A DNA stretch of 64,000 nucleotides from Flavobacterium sp. CF108 (GTDB lineage Bacteria; Bacteroidota; Bacteroidia; Flavobacteriales; Flavobacteriaceae). Where the stretch lies: contig NZ_FQWW01000006.1 in NCBI RefSeq assembly GCF_900129795.1, positions 248,001 through 312,000 on the forward strand, given 5' to 3'. Under the pieces are notes generated by a model. That model was not told the origin of the DNA. It saw only the letters and a program-made list of their open reading frames with translations, and did no database searches. How positions within the stretch are numbered: the stretch's first letter is position 1; every line of letters begins with the position of its first letter. This document shows, one piece after another, positions 1 through 9,203 of the stretch. The position numbers were made by a program, and so were the translations under genes.

Positions 1-2
1 TA

Positions 3-3000
3 AAAATTGTAGATGGCCAGCCTCGCCAATTTGTTAAGGAATTTAATGATTTTAAGTTAGATATTGATCATCTTGAGGCTTTTACGCCCGCTGATTATAG
101 AACAATAATAGAGAAGGAACTTTTTTATCCTTTTGATTTAGCTAAGTCAGCAATTAAAGCATCTTTAGTGAAAAATTACGACGGAAAAATGCTGCTTGTC
201 CTTATTTTTCATCATATTATTATAGATGCCTGGTCATTAAATGTACTTAGTAACGAGTTTACCGAAATTTACAAATCAAAAGCTACAGGATCTTTTGCTT
301 ATGTTCCTAAATTAACAATTCAGTATAAAGATTATGCTGTATGGCAAAACACTTTACATGAAACAGGAAATTTTGATGGTGCCAGAAAATATTGGATTGA
401 TAAGTTTTCTGGTAAAATAGCCAGATTAAAATTACCGGTAGATTTTTCATCTGAGGAAACTCAAACCTATGAAGGAAACAATGCTAATTTCGAAATTTCA
501 AATAAAATTTCAAATCAGCTGATAGCATTTGCAAAACAGCATAATGTTTCTCTATATATGATATTTATAGGGGTTTTAAAATCCTTATTTCACAGATATA
601 CCGGTGAAGAAGATATAATTTTAGGTTCTGTTGTAAGCGGGCGAGATCATGCCAGTTTAAAAGATCAGGTTGGTTTTTATGTAAATACCATTGCTCTTAG
701 AACTGCTGTTAAGGGGACAAGTTCGTTTAAGCAGATTCTTCAAGATGTAAAAACGACAACTCTGGACGCTTTTGAACATCAGTCTTATCCATTTGATTTA
801 TTAGTAAATGAAATAGAAAGTGAAGTTAATGCAGAAAAAAATCCATTATTTGATGTATTAATATCCTATCATGATTCTGATGATTCTATAGATCCGTCAA
901 ATAAAATTATAGAAAGCCTGTCTTTAGGGGACGAGATTGAATTTTGTAATACCATTGCCAGTAAATTTGATTTATCTTATACTTTTCAAAGAAAACCAGA
1001 TGGTACAATAATGGGAACTTTAGGATTTAATGCAAATCTTTTTGGCAAAAATAAAATTACAAGAATGATTCATCATTTTAAAAATTTGCTTGAAGAAGTA
1101 TTAAATAATCCAAATGAACCTATTGCTGATATTTTTTATTTAGAGAAAGAGGAAGTTAAAACCTTAGCAGCATTTAATAATACTGCTAAAACACTTCACT
1201 TTAATAAAGGGATGAAGCATATTATTGAATCCCGTGTTGAAAAAAATCCTGCATCAACAGCTATAATTACTGAAAATGGAGAAGTAACTTTTGAGGAATT
1301 AAATAATAAAGCAAATCGTTTATCTCATTATCTCAAAGATACATTTAAAGTTTCTAAAGGAGATTGTGTAGGGGTTATGATGGACAATACGGTCGATAGA
1401 ATGGTGGCCCTTTTAAGTATTATCAAACTTGGAGGAGTGTATGTGCCTATTGATAAGGAAAATCCATTTGAAAGAACATCTTTTATACTAAATGATACCA
1501 ATGCTAAACTTTTAATGACCGAAAGCTTCTGTAAGGTGGTTCAGGAAGAATCGCGATACAATGTTGCTTTTGTAAAAGTGGATCAGATAAAAAATGATTT
1601 AAATGAGTTTTCATCAGAAAATATTAAAGTCAACGTTGATTTACAAGATCTGTTTTCAATATTATATACTTCAGGATCAACCGGAAATCCAAAAGGCGTA
1701 TTAATTAAAAATGAAGGGTTAATAAATAGAATAAATTGGTTTTGGGATCATTATGAATTTACTGAAAACGATATTATTTTTCAAAAAACACCATTTGTTT
1801 TTGATGTTTCGATTGGAGAAATATTCATGCCGCTGTGTTTTGGAGCAAAATTAGTGCTTGCTACCGGCGAGGAAAATTCACTTCAGATTACAGAAAGTAT
1901 TATTAAATACAATTTAACTTATATACATTTCTCACCTACTCAGTTAAATAACTATTTAGATGCTGTAGATAATGATTTTTCAAAAATTACTTCTTTAAGA
2001 AGGATTGTCTGCAGCGGAGAAGAATTGACAAAAACTATATTAACGAAGTATTATAAGCATCTTCAAATTCCATTATCAAATCTTTATGGACCTACAGAAG
2101 CTTCTATTGAAGTTACTTATTTTGATGCATTTCCTGCTTTTGTACAAAATAACAGTTCAAGAATTCCTATCGGGAAACCAATTAATAACGTACAGATCTA
2201 TGTATTAGATCCTAATCGTAAAATAGTTCCTATTGGTTTTGTTGGCGAGATTGCAATAGGAGGAGTATGTCTTGCAGAAGGTTATCTAAATTCACCAGAA
2301 AAAACTAAAACTCAGTTTATAGAATGTGAATTCAATTTAAATGAGAGCACAAGGGTTTACAAAACCGGAGATTTGGGAATGTGGTTAGAAGATGGTACGG
2401 TACAGTTTTTAGGCAGAAAAGACAATCAAATATCAATAAATGGTTCCAGAATTGAACCGGGAGAAATAGAAAGTGTTATTTCAAAACATCCCAGAGTTCA
2501 TAATATAGCTGTAGTCCCTAAAAAAGATGAGTTTAATAACTGGCACTTAATGGCTTATTATACGCTTAAAAATGAAGAACTTATTGAAGTAAAAAAGAAA
2601 AATGCTGTAGAAAAAGATTTTCCAATAGTTAAAAATCAAAATTTTAATTATGAAAAATTATCCTCTAACAAAACGAATATATATCAATTATTTCAAGATT
2701 CATTTGATAAAAATGCAAATAATACCGCAATTGTTTTTAAGGATAAGAATTTGACTTATAAGGAACTAAGTTCTGAAGTTGACAAGCTTGCCGCCTTATT
2801 AAGAGTAGATCATAACCTGGGCGTTGGAAGCCATGTAGTTTTAATTGCCGGAAGGTCTGAGCAAACAATTATATCCATTCTTGCCATCATGAAAATTGGT
2901 GCGGCTTATATCCCGGTTGATCGAGATTATCCGGAAGCAAGAATAAATTACATTGTAAACGATTGTGCTGCAGATTTAATTATAATAGATCAGGATGTCG

Positions 3001-5255
3001 AATATGAAATAGAGAATGATGCTGTTCCTGTTTTATTTTACGATTATTCAAAACACCATTCAGGAGATCATTATCTGCATGAAGATGATGCATCTGCAGA
3101 CTTAACAGACCTATGTTATATTTGTTATACTTCTGGCTCAACAGGAGAACCAAAAGGAGTAATGATTGAACAACGATCTGTTATTGATTATGTTGAAACA
3201 TTTTCTAATTATTTTGAACTATCAAATAAAGATGCAGTTATCCAGCAATCGTCTATATCATTTGATACATCTATCGAGGAAATATTCCCAATATTATCCA
3301 CAGGAGGTACTTTAGTTGTGCTTTCTGAAGGAGGAAGAGATATTGAAGGGATTATTGATGGGATAAATAACCATAATGTAACAATCCTGTCGACAACACC
3401 TTTGGTTATTAATGAACTTAATATTAATTCAGACAGATTACAGTATATTCCAAGAGCCATTATTAGTGGTGGAGATGAATTGCGAAAATCTTATATTGAT
3501 AAGTTAATAGAAAAAACAGCTCTATTCAATACATATGGACCAACAGAGTTTACTATATGTTCATCTTTTGCTCAAATTGATAGTGTTGAAAATTGTAATG
3601 TAATAGGAAAACCTATAAATAATCATACAATTTACTTATTTGATGATAACTTAAAAGAGGTTGAGACTGGAGAAATTGGTGAAATCTTTATTGCCGGATC
3701 AGGTATGGCCAGAGGATATCTTAATAGGATTGATGAAACTAAATCACATTTTATATCTCACCCTTCGGTTGAAGGACTAATCTATAAAACAGGCGATTTA
3801 GCGAAATATAATGAAAATGGAGAACTGGAATTTTGTGGAAGAAAAGACAGTCAGGTAAAAATTAAAGGATATCGTGTTGAGCCTATCGAAATAGATAATA
3901 CCCTTCAGAAATTTACGGATATACTAAATAGTGTTTCTGTTGCTAAAAAAGATTATAATAACGACAAACATTTAGTAACCTATTACAAAGGATCTGATAA
4001 AGTTGAGGAAAAGGAAGTTATTGCATTTTTGCGAAATGAACTGCCTCATTATATGGTACCTGATTATTTGGTAAGAATAGAAGAATTTCCAATAACTTCA
4101 AATGGTAAAATTGATGTAAAACTGTTACCTACTCCAAACAGTCTTTTGCATAATGAGTTATTTTATCTTGAGCTAAAAGATTTTATGAAGCAATTCCTTC
4201 CTGCATATTTAATCCCTTCTCAATTTGTTTTAATGGATAAGCTGCCATTGACTGTGAGTGGGAAAATAGACAGAAAATTTTTGGAGAATAAAAAAATCGA
4301 AAAAAGAGAGGATAAAAAATATGTAGCTCCTCAAAATATAACCGAGGAAAAAATTCAAAAAGTATGGGAAGATAATTTGAAATTATCTAAAATAAGTATC
4401 GACACCAACTTTTTTGAAATAGGAGGAAATTCAATAAAAGCTACGCAGATAATGGCAATGATATCTAAGGAACTGGAAATATATGTTCCTTTAAAAGATA
4501 TCTATAACAACCCAACAATTTTAGAGCTGGCAAGAAAAATCAATGACAATTTTACAAGCGAAAGTTTACTTATAAAGCTTAATAAAATAGTAGATCATGT
4601 TCCTAACGTTTTCTTCATTCCTCCGGTTTTAGGATCTTCAATAATCTTTAAAAATTTAGCTACAGATTTGAATAATTTAGCTAATGCATATGGACTGCAG
4701 TATCGAGGTTTTGATAAAAATGAGCCATTTGATGAAAGCATAAAAGTTATGGCCAGATCATTTGTTCAAGAAATAAAAACCATAAAATCAGTAAATCAGC
4801 CAACTGTTTTAGTGGGGTACTCAATGGGTGCAACAATAGGTTTTGAAGTCGCAAAAATTTTGGAAGAAGAAAATGTCGATGTCAAATTAATATTAATTGA
4901 TAGAGGTGCATACGAAACGGAAGAAATTTTATTTGATCAGAAAAAATCAGATGATGTAATTGATAATGAATTAGCGCACTGGGGCAAAGAAATTAGAAAA
5001 GAGGACTTTGATCGAATTAAACAGTTAGTTTTTCATAACATAAAAATATTAGCCTCTCATAAACTTGAAGGTAAAATAAGCAGTGAAATCATTGCAGTAG
5101 AAGCTAATAAAAATTCAGATAAAGTTAAAATGAAAGGATGGCAAGGATATACTAACGGTACTTTTGAGTATCATTTCTTAAATACGACCCATTATGAAAT
5201 AATCAACGAACAAAAAGACGAACTGGCATCACTTATTAAAAAAGCATTACTGTAA
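3..5255 (+). CDS. Nonribosomal peptide synthetase, 3' part: C-A(A)-PCP-TE (partial at 5' end)
   Basis: The reading frame is open from base 3, so the start lies outside the window. Domains in order: a condensation domain with HHIIIDAWS at 210-236; adenylation domain 1 with YTSGSTGNPKG near 1665, YGPTEAS near 2086, YKTGD near 2358 and A8 (GRKDNQISINGSRIEPGE) near 2415; then a complete second adenylation domain (about 2580-4140) with its own YTSGSTGEPKG, YGPTEF, YKTGD, A8, A9 (LPHYMVP) and A10 (SNGKID); then a second A9 (LPAYLIP) and A10 (LTVSGKIDRK), which complete domain 1. A carrier domain follows (FFEIGGNSIKA near 4411), then a C-terminal thioesterase (GYSMG near 4815; His in TTHYE near 5190). 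Specificity codes estimated by eye are DVGHVSLIEK (serine-like at 7 of 10 positions) for the host and DTEIISTICK for the insert. As a terminal module it should release the peptide. Substrates are uncertain. Confidence 0.95.
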   Translation, partial: KIVDGQPRQFVKEFNDFKLDIDHLEAFTPADYRTIIEKELFYPFDLAKSAIKASLVKNYDGKMLLVLIFHHIIIDAWSLNVLSNEFTEIYKSKATGSFAYVPKLTIQYKDYAVWQNTLHETGNFDGARKYWIDKFSGKIARLKLPVDFSSEETQTYEGNNANFEISNKISNQLIAFAKQHNVSLYMIFIGVLKSLFHRYTGEEDIILGSVVSGRDHASLKDQVGFYVNTIALRTAVKGTSSFKQILQDVKTTTLDAFEHQSYPFDLLVNEIESEVNAEKNPLFDVLISYHDSDDSIDPSNKIIESLSLGDEIEFCNTIASKFDLSYTFQRKPDGTIMGTLGFNANLFGKNKITRMIHHFKNLLEEVLNNPNEPIADIFYLEKEEVKTLAAFNNTAKTLHFNKGMKHIIESRVEKNPASTAIITENGEVTFEELNNKANRLSHYLKDTFKVSKGDCVGVMMDNTVDRMVALLSIIKLGGVYVPIDKENPFERTSFILNDTNAKLLMTESFCKVVQEESRYNVAFVKVDQIKNDLNEFSSENIKVNVDLQDLFSILYTSGSTGNPKGVLIKNEGLINRINWFWDHYEFTENDIIFQKTPFVFDVSIGEIFMPLCFGAKLVLATGEENSLQITESIIKYNLTYIHFSPTQLNNYLDAVDNDFSKITSLRRIVCSGEELTKTILTKYYKHLQIPLSNLYGPTEASIEVTYFDAFPAFVQNNSSRIPIGKPINNVQIYVLDPNRKIVPIGFVGEIAIGGVCLAEGYLNSPEKTKTQFIECEFNLNESTRVYKTGDLGMWLEDGTVQFLGRKDNQISINGSRIEPGEIESVISKHPRVHNIAVVPKKDEFNNWHLMAYYTLKNEELIEVKKKNAVEKDFPIVKNQNFNYEKLSSNKTNIYQLFQDSFDKNANNTAIVFKDKNLTYKELSSEVDKLAALLRVDHNLGVGSHVVLIAGRSEQTIISILAIMKIGAAYIPVDRDYPEARINYIVNDCAADLIIIDQDVEYEIENDAVPVLFYDYSKHHSGDHYLHEDDASADLTDLCYICYTSGSTGEPKGVMIEQRSVIDYVETFSNYFELSNKDAVIQQSSISFDTSIEEIFPILSTGGTLVVLSEGGRDIEGIIDGINNHNVTILSTTPLVINELNINSDRLQYIPRAIISGGDELRKSYIDKLIEKTALFNTYGPTEFTICSSFAQIDSVENCNVIGKPINNHTIYLFDDNLKEVETGEIGEIFIAGSGMARGYLNRIDETKSHFISHPSVEGLIYKTGDLAKYNENGELEFCGRKDSQVKIKGYRVEPIEIDNTLQKFTDILNSVSVAKKDYNNDKHLVTYYKGSDKVEEKEVIAFLRNELPHYMVPDYLVRIEEFPITSNGKIDVKLLPTPNSLLHNELFYLELKDFMKQFLPAYLIPSQFVLMDKLPLTVSGKIDRKFLENKKIEKREDKKYVAPQNITEEKIQKVWEDNLKLSKISIDTNFFEIGGNSIKATQIMAMISKELEIYVPLKDIYNNPTILELARKINDNFTSESLLIKLNKIVDHVPNVFFIPPVLGSSIIFKNLATDLNNLANAYGLQYRGFDKNEPFDESIKVMARSFVQEIKTIKSVNQPTVLVGYSMGATIGFEVAKILEEENVDVKLILIDRGAYETEEILFDQKKSDDVIDNELAHWGKEIRKEDFDRIKQLVFHNIKILASHKLEGKISSEIIAVEANKNSDKVKMKGWQGYTNGTFEYHFLNTTHYEIINEQKDELASLIKKALL

Positions 5256-5364
5256 TTTTTACAGGATGCTGCAGAAATATCAAATTTAATTTAAATAAAG
5301 ATATTTTTTAAAGTGAATGTTGACGTAAGTAAATTAGATAATAATCCTATAAAATTAATATGCA

Positions 5365-6090
5365 ATGACAGAAAAAATAAAACTCTTTTGCTTGCCATTT
5401 GCCGGAGGAGCATCAAGTATTTACCGAAATTGGGGAACAGGATTAGCAGATAGTATCGAATTATGCCCTATTGAACTAGCCGGGCGCGGTATTCGAATAG
5501 CCGAAGATTGTTATGCAAATTTAGAAGAAGCAGTAGAGGATATTTTCAATCAGATATCTGATGATATATCTAAATCTGATTATGCAATTTTTGGACATAG
5601 TATGGGGGCTTCTTTAGGATATGAAGTCCTTCAAAAAATTATGTCATTGGGCATGAGGCCGCCAATACATGCTTTTTTTTCAGGAAGATATCCGCCAGAT
5701 GTGCAAAGAGTGAGGGAATTGTGGTCACTTATGGGGCCACAAGAGTTTCAGGAAAAAGTCTTAGCTTTGGGAGTAACACCTCCTGAAATTTTTCAACATC
5801 CGGAACTAAGCAAAATATTTATTCCTTTACTAAGAAGTGATTTTGCCATAGCTGAAACAATGGTTCACAGACCGGAAATAATTCCTTTGAAAGTAAATAT
5901 TTCAGTATTAATAGGGGAAAGTGAAGGGATTTCACGCGAAACAGCGGTTAAATGGAAAGCACATACAACAAAAAGATGCTCGATATATTATATTGAAGGT
6001 GGACATTTTTTCCTTTTAAAAGAAAAAGATGCGGTAATTAAAATTATTAATGCCAGCTTAGTGCAGCAAAACTTAGAATTTTTAATTTAA
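5365..6090 (+). CDS. Type II thioesterase (GrsT-like) of the NRPS locus
   Basis: 241 aa, the usual size for stand-alone editing thioesterases that remove wrongly loaded or stalled acyl groups from carrier domains. The N-terminal FCLPFAGGASS loop, the nucleophile motif GHSMGAS (Ser79) and a C-terminal GGHFFLL with the catalytic His are visible. The stretch where the family normally shows the acid residue reads GESEGIS, so the usual Asp is not obvious. It starts 109 bp after the NRPS stop on the same strand and is followed 31 bp later by the carbamoyltransferase, consistent with one operon. It differs from the thioesterase fused to the end of the NRPS, so both release and proofreading activities are present. 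Confidence 0.9.
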   Translation: MTEKIKLFCLPFAGGASSIYRNWGTGLADSIELCPIELAGRGIRIAEDCYANLEEAVEDIFNQISDDISKSDYAIFGHSMGASLGYEVLQKIMSLGMRPPIHAFFSGRYPPDVQRVRELWSLMGPQEFQEKVLALGVTPPEIFQHPELSKIFIPLLRSDFAIAETMVHRPEIIPLKVNISVLIGESEGISRETAVKWKAHTTKRCSIYYIEGGHFFLLKEKDAVIKIINASLVQQNLEFLI

Positions 6091-6121
6091 GAGTAACTAT
6101 TGTATTTAAAAACAAAATAAA

Positions 6122-7060
6122 ATGAGTCTTACAACAGTAAAAGAAAATAAACATGTCATTTCTCTGGTAGATTTGTCAGTACAGGAAACACTTGATATAG
6201 TTAATAGAGGTATCGAATATGCAAATGGTATGGTCGAACTTGGCCATCAATTACAAGGTAAAATAGTAGGGATATATTTTACAAAGACTTCTACAAGAAC
6301 AAGAACCTCTTTTTCTACGGCGGCGCTTAGACTAGGGGCACAAGTTATTTCGTATGGCCCAAATGATTTACAGATAAATACAGGTGAAAATTTGAGTGAT
6401 ACTTTGCAGGTACTTTCTCAAATGCTGGATGGTTTAGTAGTAAGAACCGGAGAATCTCCAGCTTTACTCAGAACTTTTGCAAATCAGCAAAGAATGTCAA
6501 TCGTGAATGCCATGACCGAAGATGAACATCCAACGCAGGCCTTAGCTGATCTAACAACAATGAAACGCTATTTTGGAGAAATCCAAGGACTTGAGATTAT
6601 ATATCTGGGAGAAGGAAATAATACAGCGTCAGCATTAGCTTTAGCATTTGCTAAATTTCCAAATGTAAAAATCAGCTTTTTTACACCGCCAAATTATCAA
6701 ATTGATCCTCAAATTTTGCATTATGCACAAAAAGAGGCAGTAGGAAGAAATACAGTTATCGCCGAATATCATGATCTAAAATTCTTGCCGCCAAATGCAG
6801 ATGTAATCTATACTACACGCTGGCAAACAACAGGAACTGTAAAATTAGATGTTAACTGGAGAGACATATTTGAACCTTTTGCAATTACACAAAAACTTAT
6901 GTCAAGATATCCTAACGCAATTTTTATGCATGATCTTCCAGCTCACAGAGGGGAAGAGGTTGAAGCAGAAGTAATTGATGGGGATAGAAGCATCGTTTTT
7001 GAACAGGCAGAAAACAAAGCACATAGTGCAAAAGCAGTTCTTGAATGGTGTATGCAATAA
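6122..7060 (+). CDS. Ornithine/aspartate-carbamoyltransferase-family enzyme in the NRPS locus
   Basis: 312 aa, close to the usual length of the family. The carbamoyl-phosphate motif STRTRTSF is at residues 57-64 and HPTQALADL at 136-144. The C-terminal substrate loop reads HDLPAHRGEEV where ornithine carbamoyltransferases have HCLP, so the Cys that helps bind ornithine is an Asp. This suggests another amine acceptor. OTC homologues in other NRPS pathways, such as VioL/CmnL for tuberactinomycins, carbamoylate an amino-acid side chain of the peptide. A similar tailoring role, or supply of a carbamoylated building block, is inferred here from the position between the thioesterase and a terminator. 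It is unlikely to be the arginine-pathway enzyme because it sits in a biosynthetic operon and has the altered loop. Confidence 0.82.
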   Translation: MSLTTVKENKHVISLVDLSVQETLDIVNRGIEYANGMVELGHQLQGKIVGIYFTKTSTRTRTSFSTAALRLGAQVISYGPNDLQINTGENLSDTLQVLSQMLDGLVVRTGESPALLRTFANQQRMSIVNAMTEDEHPTQALADLTTMKRYFGEIQGLEIIYLGEGNNTASALALAFAKFPNVKISFFTPPNYQIDPQILHYAQKEAVGRNTVIAEYHDLKFLPPNADVIYTTRWQTTGTVKLDVNWRDIFEPFAITQKLMSRYPNAIFMHDLPAHRGEEVEAEVIDGDRSIVFEQAENKAHSAKAVLEWCMQ

Positions 7061-7136
7061 ATGTATTGATATGATTTTGAAAAAAACACGAGTTTTTTAA
7101 ACAAAATACTACAACTTTTTTTAGCTTTAAAGAATA

Positions 7137-7173
7137 AAAGGCAGGACATATTTTTGAGTATGATTCTGCCTTT
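7137..7173 (+). terminator. Intrinsic terminator after the carbamoyltransferase
   Basis: AAAAGGCAG (7137-7145) pairs with CTGCCTTTC (7166-7173) around a loop of about 20 nt, ending in a short T-rich stretch. It would separate the NRPS operon from the phosphopantetheinyl transferase gene. The long loop makes it a moderate candidate. Confidence 0.5.
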
Positions 7174-7199
7174 CTTAATGAATTAATTTTTCCCCCTAT

Positions 7200-7835
7200 A
7201 TGACAATAGTTTATTATACGCTCTGCAAGCAATTAACGGATGAAAAATATATAAAAGCAGTTTCATTACTTCCTGATGATATGCAAAATAAAATCGAGAA
7301 ATTCAGACGCTGGGAGGATGCACATTCTTTTTTATATGGAAAGTTACTGCTAAAACAGGGCATGCTTAAATTAGGATATCAGGATTCTTTAGCAATAATG
7401 AAGAAAAACCAATATGGAAAACCTTATTTCTCTTATGACTCTTTTAGCTTTAATATATCTCACTCTGAGGATTATATTGTATGCGTAATAAGTACTGATG
7501 AAAAAGAGAATATAGGAATTGATATTGAAAAAATAAAAACTATTGATATTGAAGATTATAGTTCTGTTTTTACTTCAAAGGAAAAAAATAATATTACCAG
7601 CGAGAAACATTTTTATAAATACTGGACACGTAAAGAAGCAGTAATTAAAGCCGATGGAAGAGGATTACAAATCCCTTTAAGGAATGTTGATACAACAGAA
7701 ATAAAGGTAGAAGTAGAAGATAAATTTTATTATTTACTCGAAATTGAAATTGATAAAGAGTATGAAATGCATTTGGCATCTTCAAAAAAAATAGAAGAAT
7801 ATACACTTCAATACGCTTCGTTAGATTATCTATGA
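7200..7835 (+). CDS. 4'-phosphopantetheinyl transferase, Sfp type
   Basis: 211 aa. Sfp-type enzymes move phosphopantetheine from CoA to the serine of carrier domains. Visible motifs are FNISHSED (84-91), the Mg-binding GIDIEKI (Asp108, Glu110) and WTRKEAVIKADGRGL (142-156) with the conserved Lys-Glu pair. This is the activating enzyme for the PCP domain of the NRPS upstream, which carries FFEIGGNSIKA. It is preceded by a candidate terminator, so it probably has its own promoter, and it converges with the histidine kinase gene 24 bp away. The family assignment is firm; the link to this NRPS rests on position. Confidence 0.92.
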   Translation: MTIVYYTLCKQLTDEKYIKAVSLLPDDMQNKIEKFRRWEDAHSFLYGKLLLKQGMLKLGYQDSLAIMKKNQYGKPYFSYDSFSFNISHSEDYIVCVISTDEKENIGIDIEKIKTIDIEDYSSVFTSKEKNNITSEKHFYKYWTRKEAVIKADGRGLQIPLRNVDTTEIKVEVEDKFYYLLEIEIDKEYEMHLASSKKIEEYTLQYASLDYL

Positions 7836-7859
7836 TGTCAAAATTTCAGTAATCGCTAT

Positions 7860-9203
7860 TTAAAAATTTAAAATAAACCTTGTTTCTATATTTGGAATCG
7901 AATGTACTTTAATGGTACCGTCATGTAAACGCATAATTTGTTTAGATAAACTCAGTCCTATACCTGTTCCTGTAGTTTTTGTAGTAAAGAAAGGAACAAA
8001 AATTTCTTCCATTAGCTCTGCCGTTATTCCCGGACCATTATCAGTAAGCATGATGAATTTTTTATCCTGATTGTTTATGCCGGCAGAAATTTTTATAATA
8101 CCATTTTCCTGATCGTTCAATGACTGCAGCGCATTTTTACCCAAATTTATCAATACTTGAGTAATTTGCTTTTTATCTATGTACAATTCTAAATTTTCAG
8201 GAAATATCTCAATATCTATTTTTACAGTATCATTATTTGGATTTATTAGTAAAAACATATTGTCTAATAATGTTTTAGCCGGAACTATTTCTTTTTCGGG
8301 TGCAGGAACACTTAATAATGTTCTGTAAGATCGTACAAAACTCATCAAATTATCACCCTGTTCACTAATAATTTCTAATCCTTTAGCGGTATTTATTATA
8401 TGTTTTTCATCAAACTCGCTAATTGGAATTAGTTTGTTATTGATTTTATAATACTTTAAAATAGATTCAGAAATTGATGTGATTGGTGCTATTGAATTCA
8501 TAATTTCATGCGTTAAAACCTTAATAAGTTTTATCCATGAATCTGTTTCTTTTTCTTCTAATTCCTTATTAATATCCTGTATAGTAACTAAAAAAAGATT
8601 CTCTTTATGTATGCTGATAGTGCTGGATTTTATTGAAAGCTGTTTTTTTTCTCTCTCATTTGTTATTTGAAAAAGTTTCTGTTCAAAAGGTTTTAAGTTA
8701 TCAAAAAAAGAAAATAATTTTTCATCAACCTGTCTCAGTTGTTTAATATGATTTAAAGGTCTGTAGTTAAGTAAAGTTTCTACGGTAGGGTTCGAATAAA
8801 TAATATGACCATTTTCATTAAAAGCAAAAATTCCAATATTGGCTTGTTTTAATATTTCATGGTAAAATTGTTCCTGAGCTTGTTTTTTTAAATGCAGCTC
8901 ATGGATTAAACTATTAACCTTATTAAGACTTTGGTTAAGGTTTTTAAAAGGTTTTATAAGATCTTTTTCAGGAAAGTGCAGTGTAAAATCTTCATTTTCT
9001 ATTCCATTTAAAAAATGGGATAATTTCCTGTTTGTATAATTGATGTATCGTATGAATAATAATACTTGCAATATTAAAATAAGAAGAAACAGAAGAGAAA
9101 GAATAAGAAAACCTCTATCAAAACAGAATGCAAATCCAAGAGAAGACATGGTGATAAAAACAATCCGTAATACAATATTTAAATAAAAATTGATGTTAAC
9201 CAT
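7860..9203 (-). CDS. Membrane sensor histidine kinase (NtrY-like)
   Basis: 447 aa. Two membrane segments lie in the first 55 residues with almost no periplasmic loop, which suggests sensing in or at the membrane. A PAS-like segment (FAFNENGHIIYSNPTVETLL) follows, then the HisKA box LTHEIMNSIAPI with the phosphorylated His, the N box LINLGKNALQSL, and the G boxes DNGPGI and TTGTGIGLSLSK. Its start overlaps the 3' end of the response-regulator gene by 8 bp, so the two are translationally linked and should be a cognate pair. It probably controls the regulator that acts on the divergent export operon. The signal is unknown; a peptide product or envelope stress would fit the context. Confidence 0.92.
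   Translation of the reverse strand: MVNINFYLNIVLRIVFITMSSLGFAFCFDRGFLILSLLFLLILILQVLLFIRYINYTNRKLSHFLNGIENEDFTLHFPEKDLIKPFKNLNQSLNKVNSLIHELHLKKQAQEQFYHEILKQANIGIFAFNENGHIIYSNPTVETLLNYRPLNHIKQLRQVDEKLFSFFDNLKPFEQKLFQITNEREKKQLSIKSSTISIHKENLFLVTIQDINKELEEKETDSWIKLIKVLTHEIMNSIAPITSISESILKYYKINNKLIPISEFDEKHIINTAKGLEIISEQGDNLMSFVRSYRTLLSVPAPEKEIVPAKTLLDNMFLLINPNNDTVKIDIEIFPENLELYIDKKQITQVLINLGKNALQSLNDQENGIIKISAGINNQDKKFIMLTDNGPGITAELMEEIFVPFFTTKTTGTGIGLSLSKQIMRLHDGTIKVHSIPNIETRFILNF

Noticed and set aside
3209..3460. Antisense ORF inside the NRPS
   Set aside because: Low-complexity shadow of the NRPS frame with no start context or family resemblance.
6924..7232. Minus-strand ORF overlapping the end of the carbamoyltransferase gene
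   Set aside because: Covers a terminator and coding DNA of known genes; Cys/Leu-rich composition is typical of a shadow frame.
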